From NCBI GenBank assembly GCA_000711775.1, contig ARYC01001480.1, positions 23,065-87,064 of the forward strand: 64,000 nt of DNA. The letters run 5' to 3'. A model generated the notes under the pieces. It ran no database searches. It was not told the origin of the DNA and was given only the letters and a program-made list of their open reading frames with translations. Positions 1-9,876 of this stretch are shown one piece after another. Positions within the stretch are counted from its first letter, which is position 1. The number at the start of each line of letters is the position of its first letter. Both the position numbers and the translations under genes were made by a program. Source of the DNA: Oxytricha trifallax (taxonomy: Eukaryota; Ciliophora; Spirotrichea; Sporadotrichida; Oxytrichidae).

Positions 1-1620
1 AAAATGATTGCAGCTATTGTGGATTAATAAATAGAGTGTTTGTAGTCTAGACAACTTTCCTCCAATAATTATGAGCATCTGACAATGTCATCGACAGTTA
101 TCTTTTGATCAGAGTTTTAAGACTTTAATGAGTCCACCCAAATCTTCTTACTCTTAGACTCAATCATTGACACATAATTTTTATTTTAGGTACAGGATTG
201 CAGTTTGGTAAGTTCCCGTATCCACAATGTCTCGTTTTAGCTAAATAATTCTTCAAGTTGATCAAGCTCATAGTCTTTGACAGATTACAGCACAATTACT
301 AATCGTTCCAGCTGCAAGTTTATGTGCTGACGCTTAGAGAGCATCGTTAAAAGGATTCTTCTCTATGAGAAAATTCCTAAAAGATCATTTATTGAATGTG
401 AGGGGTCCTGCTTTACTTTTGATATTGATATCAATGTGATAAATTCTTCTCTATATAATTTGTTGATATTCTTGACAGTTTATATGAAATTATTGTAGAG
501 GAAGTTATCTTAACTTTTAACTACCATTTCCGCTTCTTTTTCATTGAAACCATTCTTGAGTAAGAATTATTGAAAAACCATGTTGCTCTCTGGTGAAGAA
601 GTGGCCTTTAGAGATGACAGAGAATTTAAATCTAACAATAGACTAACTAAACCCAATGTCATTTGCTATTTAGTATCCTTTAAATATCTGTTTATGGAAG
701 ATGCCATCACACCAAGAATCGTTTTCTCAACTTCATCATAAAGTTGAGTGTCAACATTATGCTTTAAATTTGGGTAAAGGGTGTGGATCAGGGTTTAGCC
801 CTCTAATGGTAACTCTTTGATGATAGATGAAGCAGCCAAGTGAAATTTAATGATTTAAGCTTGCGAGTAATTTTTGAATTCCCTCTCGATAAGTTTAATC
901 TCTCTAGATTTTAACAACTCAATTATATGCCTCTATTAATGCTGAAGTTAGGTTTCTACACAGCTATTATAAAACTCTTTGTCATCAATCAGAGCCTAAT
1001 TCATCTTTTATATTAAACAAAGTTGAAATTCATCTTCGAGGTCAGAGTAATTATGAATAATAAAGAAAGCCAACTGAGAAATATGATTTTAAGCTTGAAT
1101 GGCTTGCTGAGGACCATCAAGAGAAGTTTTGCTTCTCTACTTTCGGAGGCTTCTTTAGATCTTAACTAATAATTCTTTTTCTGGCTCCCTTTTATATAAA
1201 TATATGTGTGTCTTCCTTCATCTTTACTCCTATAAGTGATCTTCTTAGATTTTGTCTCTTTACTCTTATATAATTTTTAATGAGATCACGATCGAGTTCC
1301 TATAGAGGGTATTCTGATAACTTGGGGTGATCTTGAATATCCTTATAAGTTTTTTAGTAGCTATTGGCGATCAGGCTTAGGGTCATTCTTGCTTCGGAAC
1401 ATGGAACTTTGTAAGGTTTATGATCATGATACTTTTTTAAATCATTGTAGTTTCTAAAGCTTTTCGACTAACAGTCTTTGGATTGCTATTTCAGTTCCCT
1501 TTTATTATGATCTAGCGATGATTTTTTTTACTTGGATGATAATTGGGACTTGGTCGATGAGAATTTTGAATTGAAACGTGAGTCATCACTATCGTACAAT
1601 GAGTTCTGAGAGTCGCTCAT
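1..1620 (-). CDS. Unrecognised protein, 5' part (runs off window start)
   Basis: Read from the ATG at 1620, the frame stays open to the window edge (about 528 residues) once a 34-nt GT-AG intron at 1107-1140 is removed. Without that removal it hits TGA just after residue 160. The N-terminus is Ser/Asp/Lys-rich (begins MSDSQNSLYDSDDS); the rest is helix-rich, with many Gln encoded by TAA/TAG. I recognise no domain: no zinc finger, kinase, DDE or recombinase motif is visible. The gene is head-to-head with a degenerate 22-kDa TBE-type gene that starts at 1977. In the two complete TBE-like elements of this window, exactly this position and orientation is held by the 57-kDa zinc-finger/kinase gene. 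It could therefore be the third gene of a divergent TBE-like element or an ordinary host gene beside it. That it codes is fairly sure; the function is unknown. Confidence 0.7.
1107..1140 (-). other. 34-nt intron in the 1-1620 gene
   Basis: On the minus strand the segment begins GTAGAG and ends CTCAG. Its length (34, not a multiple of 3) exactly corrects the frame between the upstream and downstream open parts and removes an in-frame TGA. The size matches the other introns of this window. Confidence 0.6.
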
Positions 1621-1976
1621 TTTTTAATTATGAATTTGTGATTATTTTATTTTAAAAAATTTAAATTTAAATCTCTATTATAATGAATTAGGACACAATG
1701 AACAAAGCATATCAACAATAAGTGGAGGGTCGATTAAATATCGACAACAAATTTTTTCAGAAAAAAATCACAAAAAATCACAAAAAGTCACAAACCTAAA
1801 ATTTTGATTTTTTTGGAAAAAAATATCATTCAGCACCACCACCCTTTTTTGTAAATTGATACTGCTCAAGATTTTTCCACATTCTTAAGTATCATTACAA
1901 CTAAAAGAGCTGTTTTTCTTATAGTTAAGGTGAGTAATAATATTTTATTTTTAATTTGCTATAGGTAATAACATTT
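1621..1976. promoter_or_regulatory. Divergent intergenic region between two head-to-head genes
   Basis: AT-rich spacer of about 355 bp between the start codons at 1620 (-) and 1977 (+). It holds a short tandem of an ATCACAAAAA-like unit at about 1766-1793. A possible 5' intron with GTGAGT and CTATAG borders lies at about 1930-1965, just before the plus-strand ATG. It presumably drives both genes. No conserved promoter motif can be named. Confidence 0.3.
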
Positions 1977-2733
1977 ATGGAGATGAATTCCATTAAAAGA
2001 TCATTCAACCAATTTCAAATGAATGATAGCCAAGCTGAGGACAGCATCTTAAGAATTACTCCTCACGAACTTGGTGGGAAGTTCAAATCCAAACTAGACA
2101 TTTACTCCTATCTAACAGAGATTCGTAATTTTTTAGGTCTTAATACTTTATAGAATATCTGAGGTTGATTTTCAAGGGAAACAAGAGACTTTTGAAAATG
2201 GATTAAATAAAGATGGTGTAAGTGCCAAAGTATGATGAACTCTCAGTAAGGCAGCTGTACTTGCAAGTTTGTGACGATCAAGAGTTGAGCATCTACTTGC
2301 CAGATATGTCGGAGAAGTCCAAACCTATTGACAGACAATACTTTTTCAATGTTCTCAATACAATTCAACCAGAGTATCTCTCACACATCATCAACAAGTC
2401 AAGGGGAAGCAGGAATAGCATGGATAGTTAAGGATAGAAGAATGATTTTATTCTCATATCTGACGATTGGTTATCACAGCTTACCAGCCATCCCTTTATC
2501 TCAAGTATCTTACTCTATCCTAACCTTATTAATATTTAGAAAAATCGGGGAGGACCATGCAGCTCTTGAAAGCTTCTACCAAACTAATGAAGGACAGGAA
2601 GCCTAAGCAATCGCCCCCCAAAGTTTTGTCCCTTAAGCGATTCAGGGGGATTGAGCATGCCTCAGCTAGCAAGGAAGGGGATCAAACCTAGTAATGGATC
2701 TCGCCTCTTAGAGATGAACACCACAATGTTTGA
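1977..2733 (+). pseudogene. Degenerate TBE 22-kDa-type gene
   Basis: Recognised by comparison with the 22-kDa genes at 8384-9157 and 39912-40668. The shared core is VPKYDELSV followed, about 30 residues on, by YFFNVLNTIQPEYLSHII, which aligns with VPNFPELSV and HFFFGILGTLKNEFITQLV of the copy at 39.9 kb. The ATG at 1977 opens a frame of about 59 codons that ends at TGA. The core resumes in another frame at about 2165, and a further shift near 2560 leads into a Lys-rich tail ending at TGA 2731-2733. At least two frame changes mean it is decayed or still contains unrecognised short inserts. It faces a transposase on the opposite strand (2817-3770), as in the complete elements. The role of the 22-kDa protein is unknown; it is a standard TBE companion gene. 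Confidence 0.65.
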
Positions 2734-2816
2734 GTCCTAATCTGACGCTGGCACCATGAACAACAACGCAATGAGATTTAACATTTGAGCTTAAATTATC
2801 ATAATTTAACTTAACA

Positions 2817-3770
2817 TCATAAATCAAACTTCTTCATTTTCTTCATGCATATTTCTCTTATAACACCATCATCCACTCTACAGAATGCTTATCTCAAAAC
2901 TCGTTTTGCATCAAACTTTTCATCCTATCCAACAATCTTCATTTTCATCCTCTTAAACTAGTTCTTAAGTACCGAAAAGTAATTTTCAATAGGGTTATAT
3001 TGAGGCGAGTATGGAGGAGTAAAAATGAGAGTAATGCCTAGCTCCTCAGTCAAGCTTTGATCTTTTTACTGTGATGCACTCTTAGGTTATCAAGAACTAC
3101 AGCAAGCCTATTTGTCATATTTTGTTCATGAAATCCTATGATGAAATCATACAACTTCTCAACGTCCACTGACCTATCATGATTGTAGTATAGTTCCAAA
3201 CCTCTGTCAGGAGATACTCCTGCAACACAGCAATGCTCTTAGTGAATTGTAATTTGTCTTCCACAATAATATTTTTGGCCCCTATTGCTAAACTCTTGCT
3301 TGAGATTAGCGGAGTATGTAAACATCACCTCGTCAATGAATACAATTTTTCTTCCCCCTGTATAGCATTGATTAGTTCTAATTTCATCTGTTAGAATAGC
3401 CCTTAGGTTTTCAGGGTCTAAACTGGACTCATGTACTTGCAGAGTCTGATAAATTTCCTCTTAATTCCATTATCCTTGTATACCTTAGAAAGTTTAGATT
3501 GAGAAATCTTAAGCTCAGAAAAATTTCAATGGAACATTACACATCTTTCCCCCAATGTCATCCCTGCCTAATGCTACAAAGTGCTCTAACTCGTTAGGTA
3601 TTCAATGTTATCATCCGAAAGTTTGCAAGGTATAGAGAGTGGACTTGGCATTTTCTTGCTAACTTTTGATTAAGCAAATATTTTTCACAATTGATCTTGG
3701 AATGTTTGTAAAATCACTTATTAAAGAGTAACTAAGATAGATAGCTGATTCCTTTTCTGGAGCTAGGCAT
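2817..3770 (-). pseudogene. Frameshifted DDE transposase, TBE 42-kDa (IS630/Tc1/mariner) family
   Basis: The minus strand encodes a helix-turn-helix-like region (FSELKISQSKLSKVYKDNGI) and then the catalytic core. The first Asp is in FIDEV, the second Asp in VVLDNLRVHHSKK, and the Glu in YSPQYNPIENYFSVLK, the classical D-D-E arrangement of IS630/Tc1/mariner enzymes. A 1-nt shift just after LRVHHSKKIKA separates the second and third catalytic residues. Further shifts and an in-frame TGA lie upstream (about 3530-3620), so the enzyme cannot be made from this copy as read. It ends at TGA (2817-2819 on the plus strand). Of the transposases here it keeps the best NPIE motif. It would cut and join element ends in developing germline DNA. 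Confidence 0.85.
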
Positions 3771-3874
3771 TTGAACCTGAGAAAAATTAAAAGTATGTAA
3801 TCAAAAGAGATAGGGTGGTTGTTATTTTAAATTTAAATTCAAATTAATTTTAGTATTTTTATTATTATTAGAGA

Positions 3875-3903
3875 TTTGGTAGCTTTTTAATTATTGAGGC
3901 CTT

Positions 3904-3941
<38 letters not shown>

Positions 3942-3971
3942 ACTAAGTTGATTAAACTAAAAGCTACCAAA
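3875..3971. repeat. Hairpin with (TA)n loop
   Basis: A 13-bp perfect inverted repeat, TTTGGTAGCTTTT (3875-3887) and its complement (3959-3971), flanks a (TA)16 tract at 3906-3938. It could be the remains of a small inverted-repeat element or a local cruciform. It lies just outside the decayed transposase. Confidence 0.6.
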
Positions 3972-4023
3972 TTTAATAAGCTGATTGAGTTATAATTTAT
4001 TCCTAATTAAAGCCTATTACTAA

Positions 4024-4560
4024 CAGCTATAAATGGCGATTCCCCTTGGACACTAATCTAATCCAGGATGACAAGGAATACATGACCTTTACTAATGCCT
4101 TTGAGTAGTGGCAACACTGGCACATGAATATCAGCAGGGACCCCACCAGGCATGGAAGTAGGGGAAGAGAATAGTAACGACATAGACGTATGTACCTTCG
4201 ATCATCACACCGTTGCAAGCATCAACATCGCATGGCTGCCATAGAGCATCAGTGGCTTTGTAGAGTACAATGATAAAGTGACCATCTCTTGCAAGACCGA
4301 CTATGATTGTGACCCTTTAAGCAGTTGGAAGATTGGTGTTAGCGTATGTCAAGGAAGTGATAGAAAGTTTAATATTCGCTGCTTCCTAAACATTAATCAA
4401 CTTCAACTCTCTTGGTATATGAGACTGCTCTCATTGGTGCGAAGATGTCGTGTAAGTGCTCCGAAGTGCCAGAGTGGATGGGAACCCCATTGGTTGAGAT
4501 TCCAACGAGTGCAGCGCGCACAGTTTATCACTCTAAGATTCCTCCTCTCACCCATTAGTA
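4024..4560 (+). CDS. Unrecognised coding-like block
   Basis: This block is richer in GC than its surroundings and has two overlapping open stretches: about 4030-4160 (contains NAFEQWQHWHMN) and about 4165-4500 (contains NIAWLPQ and CKTDYDCD), one frame apart. The Cys-rich part resembles secreted-protein spacing, but I cannot name a family. It directly precedes the carboxypeptidase remnant and may be its N-terminal half in decayed form. No intact start or stop is visible. Confidence 0.3.
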
Positions 4561-4799
4561 AGATTCATTGAGTAATTGATATACTTTAATAATAGACGAG
4601 AATCCGCAATAGCGTCTTACACAGCAAGAGAGAGGAAAGCACGCTGAGCCGAGAGGAAAAGTCCAGCGGACTAGAGAGATTCGCAGGTAATAGTCACTGT
4701 ATCACCATCCTCATCGTTACCATTACCAAGGAAATGTACCCCAAGGCGCTTGCGCAATGCCATAGGATGGTCCTCAAAATAAAGATGCTTAGATATCTC

Positions 4800-5430
4800 G
4801 GCTCCTGGAGTAGATGTCTGAGTCGGAGACTCCATTTCCGCAGATTAAAACATGGAGAATCACATGGTGCTCTTGGCCACTACCCCAGTCGAGCATTCGC
4901 CCCTTACTTCGTTTGCAATATTGATTTCGGAAAAATGCCTAGATTCCCTATGTTGACAAGAGTGAACTCAAAGACGAAATTCATTGCGGTACTTAAGATG
5001 GTCCACTACTTGACTATTTCAACAAAGACAGCTTTGGGGTTTCATTGAAAATTGATGCTGCAGTCACACACTTTGAGCTTTGCACAACAAATCCAGCACG
5101 TGACTACACATTCAGCAGAGAAGCAACACTCAGCATCTATCAAGAATTGACTCAGACAGGCAAATACAGAAATATTGAAGTAATCAGGCGACTCTGATGT
5201 CTTCTTCCCACGTTAGGCACTCAAATCTGGATCAGAGAGCTTAAACTTAAAACCATCGTTGCATGGAAATCATGGCCAGTTGGCGACTAAACATCAGGAT
5301 ACAGACTGAACACGAGGCCGACAATTTCACTTTTGCTACAATTCATAGTGTTGGTCATATGGCTCCACAATGGAAGAGAAAGGAGACCTACCATGTTATC
5401 TTCACATTCCTTGCAGTTGGACACCTTTGA
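4800..5430 (+). pseudogene. Serine carboxypeptidase (peptidase S10) remnant
   Basis: Four S10 landmarks appear in order but in different frames. GESHGALGHYPSRAFAPYF at about 4854 matches the nucleophile-Ser region GESYxGHYxP. DYFNKDSFGVSLKID, then FELCTTNPARDYTFSREATLSIYQEL, come at about 5010-5150. SGDSDVFFP at about 5187 carries the catalytic Asp, followed by a GTQIWI...WKSWPVGDQTSGY stretch. HSVGHMAPQWKRKE at about 5340 carries the catalytic His. The block ends at TGA 5428-5430. At least three frame changes within 600 bp mean it is a decayed gene or is fragmented by inserts I could not delimit. S10 enzymes are lysosomal or secreted proteases that trim C-terminal residues. The WLNGGPG segment expected upstream was not found. 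Confidence 0.75.
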
Positions 5431-6600
5431 GTATTATCACAAACAATCAGATACTATAATCATCTATCTATTTCAATTTAATCAATTTAAGTCTTCTCCC
5501 TATTCTTCAAATTCTTTTATTAAGTCTTGTACACTTTAGAAAGCTCCATGTTGTTTCTTCATTTTGCGGTTTTTGTTGGTTTGTTCTAGATGATGATCTT
5601 TTTTGAAATTATTGAATTTTAAAATCTATTAGACTTTCTCAAATGATTATCTTAGGCAATTCAGGCGCGAACACTTTTAGCATCTTTATTATTCATCAAT
5701 TTCTTATTTTCTAAAGGACTTTAAGATCATTAATTTCTGAAATTTGCAATTATAAAGCTCTAAGTTTCCAAGAATCTTGTCAGAGATTTGGGAAGATAAT
5801 CATTTCTGAAATGCTTCTAAAATCAGTGAGTTAAACTTAAATTATCTTCATGACTTCACAGTCCTAAGCATTTGTTTTACTTCTCTTCATCCATTGAAAC
5901 TACATCTTTATCATAGTCCTTGAGGTAATTTTCCTTTTTATTGTTATCCCTCCGATACCTCCGGTCCTTGCGATCCCTCCGATCCCTCCAGTAGTTTCTA
6001 AAATCACAAGTACTTTAATGAACCCATATTGAGCTGATTAGTATAGCTGCTGCTTAGTAAGGAATCTAAACAAAGTACACTAGCCACAATAATTTTTAGG
6101 GCGAAAATACTAACTGAGTTATTTTAACGAAGATCTATATCTATACTTTAGAGTGTAATGTAGGCTACTTTATTCACAGACCATCCTGATAATCATTCTA
6201 TATTATTGCATTTCGCATTTCGTATCTGAGAACTGTGGAGTTTTTAATGCTTATGATGTATCTGATAAACAACAAACAATTTTTTCATTCATTATCGGGA
6301 TCCTGGGAGTAAATCATAGGGCAACGATAACTAACTTAACCTGGAACTCAGCAATCATTCAGTTTCATTTTGATAACTTTAGGTTAATATATTGGGAGAG
6401 AAGAGAGAACATTCAAGTATTTTTATCATGAAACTAATGTAATGAAGATTGGTTTGCAGCTTATTAAATGTATGAAGCTGAAACTTTTCATGCTTAGATA
6501 AGATCTGGTTTCCCCAGTAGATGATGAAATTCAAATTTTTTATTATTTTATCTTACTCTTCAAATTCAAAAAATACTGACTAATTGCCCACTTTGTAATA
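5431..6600. other. Mostly non-coding stretch with one Arg/Asp-rich fragment
   Basis: AT-rich DNA without a supportable gene, apart from a minus-strand fragment at about 5855-6005. That fragment reads NYWRDRRDRKDRRYRRDNN followed by an acidic tail and TGA. Such Arg/Asp repeats are typical of RNA-processing proteins. Its neighbour on the plus strand (6602-7173) also ends in an Arg/Asp/His-rich run, so the two could be pieces of one gene in opposite orientation. Confidence 0.35.
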
Positions 6601-6601
6601 A

Positions 6602-7173
6602 ATAAAAAGTATTTGATAGCTGTCTGTAGTGTTCTCAAATTGAAGATCCAAAGTCTTATATGTTTATAAAAATTATTACTAAAAGTCTTGCTAAGACATA
6701 GTCATGATAAATTTGAACAAAAATACTTAACAAGCAGAGAATACTACAAAGTTAAAATAATCAATGATATCATTTACAATGAAACAACCAATATAGTTTC
6801 AGTCTTTAAAGATTACCTAATCTTTGATGATATTAGTGAATTTCTCAAGAGATTCTATCAAAGATAGGAGTCAATCTAACTTCTGCCTAAAATGTTTGAA
6901 TTTTACGAAAAATTCTCTAAAGTTTTCCCAAAATATGTGACACTACCAAAGAACAAATATCTTTTTAAGAACATAGAGAAGAAGCAAAGAATAATTGATG
7001 AAAAACAGAGAATATTGCAGGAATAGGATGAGAAGAAATAGAGGGAAGCTAATGGCAATGGGTTTTAATTGGGAAATAGTGGAGAGAAAGGTCATGATAA
7101 AAGTAGACATAGAGATAGAGGTCTAGCTCATAATAGATGGGAATTCAAGTATGTACTCACAAATTTCCACTGA
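6602..7173 (+). CDS. Unrecognised protein fragment, coding block without start
   Basis: Open for about 190 codons with many TAA/TAG Gln, ending at TGA 7171-7173. It has a conserved-looking core (DDISEFLKRFYQRQESIQLL, then KMFEFYEKFSKVFPKYVTLP and YLFKNIEKKQRIIDEKQRIL), a Lys/Gln-rich coiled region, and a His/Arg/Asp-rich tail (HDKSRHRDRG). There is no ATG in frame after the upstream TGA at about 6580, so the start must lie on another segment. That is expected for a macronuclear-destined segment (MDS) of an interrupted or scrambled gene. The TBE-like element at 7243 begins 70 bp after its stop. The family was not identified. Confidence 0.55.
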
Positions 7174-7306
7174 TCGTATGTTTAACACTCAGTTCATTGA
7201 TTCAATTAACAACATCTACGTATATTAATAATTTTACAGAATCATAAAATTTGAGAATTGAGTGAATATATATTTCTTTGATAAATAAAACTAAATCTGA
7301 TTTAAT

Positions 7307-8163
7307 ATGGCAAAGGGAATAAGTATTTCTCAAAATATAATAGAACTGATATTTCAGTTAAGATTTAGATCTTCAAAGGCTTTCGTCCATTCAATGACTT
7401 ACTTTACTTACAAACAAATATAGTAAGTGACTGGCTTGAGCATACGTTAAATCTCTAAGATATGCACGCACCGACACTTTAATAGAAGTACATAAACTAT
7501 CGTTTCAAGTCCCCATTAGGATTTATCTTTGCCACATATAGACTTTCTCACTTCTACACAGACTCTTCAAACACAGAAACATTTATCATTACTTAATAGA
7601 TGCAAGATGTTTCACAGATAATATCCAGCTAAAAAATTAAGCCCATCAAAGCTTTACTAGATTTACAAAAAGATAGGGATTAGATATAAGGTGATGAGAA
7701 GTAAAGTCCTTTGAAATAATAGCAAATATACAAACAATAAATTGACTGTTATTAAGAACCTTTTGATTTAATTAACCAAGGCTATAAAATCATTTATATG
7801 GATGAGACAATATTCAAGCCACACTCCATCACAAGAAAATCTTGGACGCATAAATATCAAAATTAAGTACTCTTAAAAAAGGGTTTGAGCGTCAAAACAC
7901 AATCTGCAATAGTTTATATCAGTAAGGATGGGCTTAAATCATTCTTAATTTGATAAAAATCAATTAAAAAGTAAGATATAATTGATAGTTTAACTCCGGC
8001 AGTCAATAAAAATAAGGAACATAAACTTGCTATTTTTATGGATAATTTACGTGCCCATCATGACAAGGAAGTCAAGTAAAAATTTTAAGATAAAAATATC
8101 AATTTAATATACAATGCTCCCTATTACTCTAAATTTTTATCTGTATTAAAGAAGTATTCTTGA
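7307..8163 (+). pseudogene. TBE 42-kDa transposase (DDE), damaged copy
   Basis: The ATG at 7307 lies 64 bp inside the element end, the same spacing as in the 37.8-kb element. The product shows IIYMDETIFKPHS (first catalytic Asp) and AIFMDNLRAHHDKE (second Asp), closely similar to VYLDETIFKAHS and IFLDNLRAHHSK of the other element. The third region reads YNAPYYSKFLSVLKKYS and then TGA: the NPIE block with the catalytic Glu has been deleted. There is one frame change near 7430 and one in-frame TGA at about 7953. The family excises and inserts TBE elements and is thought to help genome rearrangement in Oxytricha; this copy should be inactive because the Glu is missing. Confidence 0.85.
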
Positions 8164-8383
8164 GAGTTAAATAAAGGTACATAAACAAAGTAATTAGTTT
8201 GGATTTTATGTTGTCCAATAAAAAGCACATCGTGATTATAGAAGAATGTTCACTATAAATTGAATAAAGTGACTGTAATAATTAGACATTTATCGAAGAT
8301 GAGACAATCAATTAGTCAGTGAAAAGATAAAGGGCACATAATTTATTTAATTTATATGTAACTAATTAATTTTGCTTAATCGC

Positions 8384-9157
8384 TCAGATTTAATTCCCAT
8401 GTAATCTCTTTAGTAGTGGAGAAACCCTTATATTTTACTCATCTCTCATTTCTCTATCCTTCGGTCGTTATAACTTGGTCTCTTCAATATAAAAGTTTTT
8501 GTAGCTCTTGACAAGTTCAAATAACTTTCGTTTCTTATTAATTCTACTAGGTTTAGACTTAATCTTAAGTAAAGAAAGGGCTTTTCCCTTTCGCTCTAGA
8601 AAATGTTATATTATCTATGCTTACTTGATAAGTATTGTTCTTCTTCAAGTTGTTATAAGAAGTCAGGGCTAACTAATATCTAGTCGCCCTTCTATTCTTC
8701 TTGAGATACATAATTTCTAAGCTTATGTTGCTGTCTAACAGTCTCTTTCAAATATTCTTAGGATAATGTCCCAAGCTTTCCAAAGAAAAATGACTTGTCA
8801 GGCAACTCTCCAGTATCCTCATAATAGTTTAGATGCTCCAAAATTACTTTATCGTCTTTTATTTGATTGAATATAGATTTAACTGACAGTTCTTGATAAT
8901 TTGGTATATTGATTTTCTATATTGCTACTGACCTTATCAAGTGCACATTCTTTTGTAGAGCATCTTTGATAAACCTCATTGAGGTCGTTTTGTAAGGTGG
9001 CATGTAGAAGCTTCTGCTAAGTTAAGTCAAATAAATCTAACAATAAAACTTCAGGTAATTATACCAGTCATGCTTAGAACTAAGCCTACCCTCCAAAATC
9101 CTAGCATCTATTAATTAAAGGCTCTGCTTTTGAGAGTATTTAGTTTAAATTTTCCAT
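8384..9157 (-). CDS. TBE 22-kDa protein gene with one intron
   Basis: The ATG at 9157 is followed, after one frame change near 9110, by a frame open to TGA at 8384-8386. The core FYMPPYKTTSMRFIKDALQK, IPNYQELSVKSIF and ELPDKSFFFGKLGTLSQEYL matches the copy at 39.9 kb over its whole length. A 29-nt GT-AG intron at 8596-8624 sits at the same codon and phase as in that copy and yields the shared KGKALSLLKI after splicing. The C-terminus is basic (KKRKLFELV). No enzymatic motif is visible and the role is unknown. The gene lies between transposase and kinase genes and is read opposite to both. Confidence 0.75.
8596..8624 (-). other. Conserved 29-nt intron of the TBE 22-kDa gene
   Basis: Minus-strand sequence starts GTAAGC and ends TTCTAG. 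It interrupts a Lys codon between Ser and Lys. The homologous gene at 39.9 kb has a 41-nt intron at the identical codon and phase, and in both cases splicing joins SK to a KGKALS motif. Confidence 0.8.
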
Positions 9158-9158
9158 A

Positions 9159-9397
9159 TTTTTTAAGAATTAAGATAAGGGGGTACAATTGATTAATTAA
9201 GAATTATTATTATATTGGCTAAAATCAATTAAAAATAGCGTAAAAGATAATATACACACCCTGATTTGTTTATTTTTAATGGAAAATAATTCGAGCCAAT
9301 GGCTTTAATTATTAGTCTAAATAGATTAAATTTACTCCAATATAATAATAATTCTTAATTAATCAATTGTACCCCCTTATCTTAATTCTTAAAAAAT
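9159..9397. mobile_element. Palindromic MITE-like insert inside the TBE-like element
   Basis: Arms of about 60 bp (9161-9220 and 9339-9397) are perfect or nearly perfect inverted repeats with a conspicuous AAGATAAGGGGGTACAATTG core. They enclose about 120 bp with no open frame. It lies directly upstream of the 22-kDa start codon and lengthens the gene-to-gene spacer compared with the other elements (about 720 versus 530 bp), which suggests a secondary insertion. The target duplication is unclear. Confidence 0.7.
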
Positions 9398-9876
9398 TCA
9401 TGGGGTTTTAAGGCTTACATTTCTTTTATACTAAATATCTATTGGCCTAGAAGGCTTAATCATAAATTTGTATTTGAAGCCTTTAAAAATAACGCAACCG
9501 CACATATCAAAGGAACATAAATTTATGTCCTCCTGTTCTTCTCAAGTCTAAGTTGAATTTGTAAGATTTCTTAAGGTCTACTATTTAATACTAAACTTTC
9601 GGTCATATTGAATAGTAAATATTTTATGATTTTAAGAAGGAACATAAATAATAATGTTATGTACATAGGTACATAAAATTAAACTTTTTGTAATATAACC
9701 TATTATTTCAATTAAAGTAAGATTACTTAAAGTATTAATTTTAAGTATGATACATAGAATTCTAATTTATGTAACCTCGTACCTAAATATTTAATTTATG
9801 TCTCCCTTGTTAAGTATAATAAGTAGTTTATTATTAAGATATATTAAATAAACATAAATTAATTTCTGTAATAAAT
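9398..9876. promoter_or_regulatory. Spacer before the zinc-finger/kinase gene
   Basis: About 480 bp of AT-rich DNA between the MITE-like insert and the kinase-gene ATG. It contains several near-copies of an ACATAAATT motif, similar to runs upstream of the corresponding gene pair at 39.5-39.9 kb. It probably carries the divergent promoters of the 22-kDa and kinase genes. No defined motif can be named. Confidence 0.3.
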
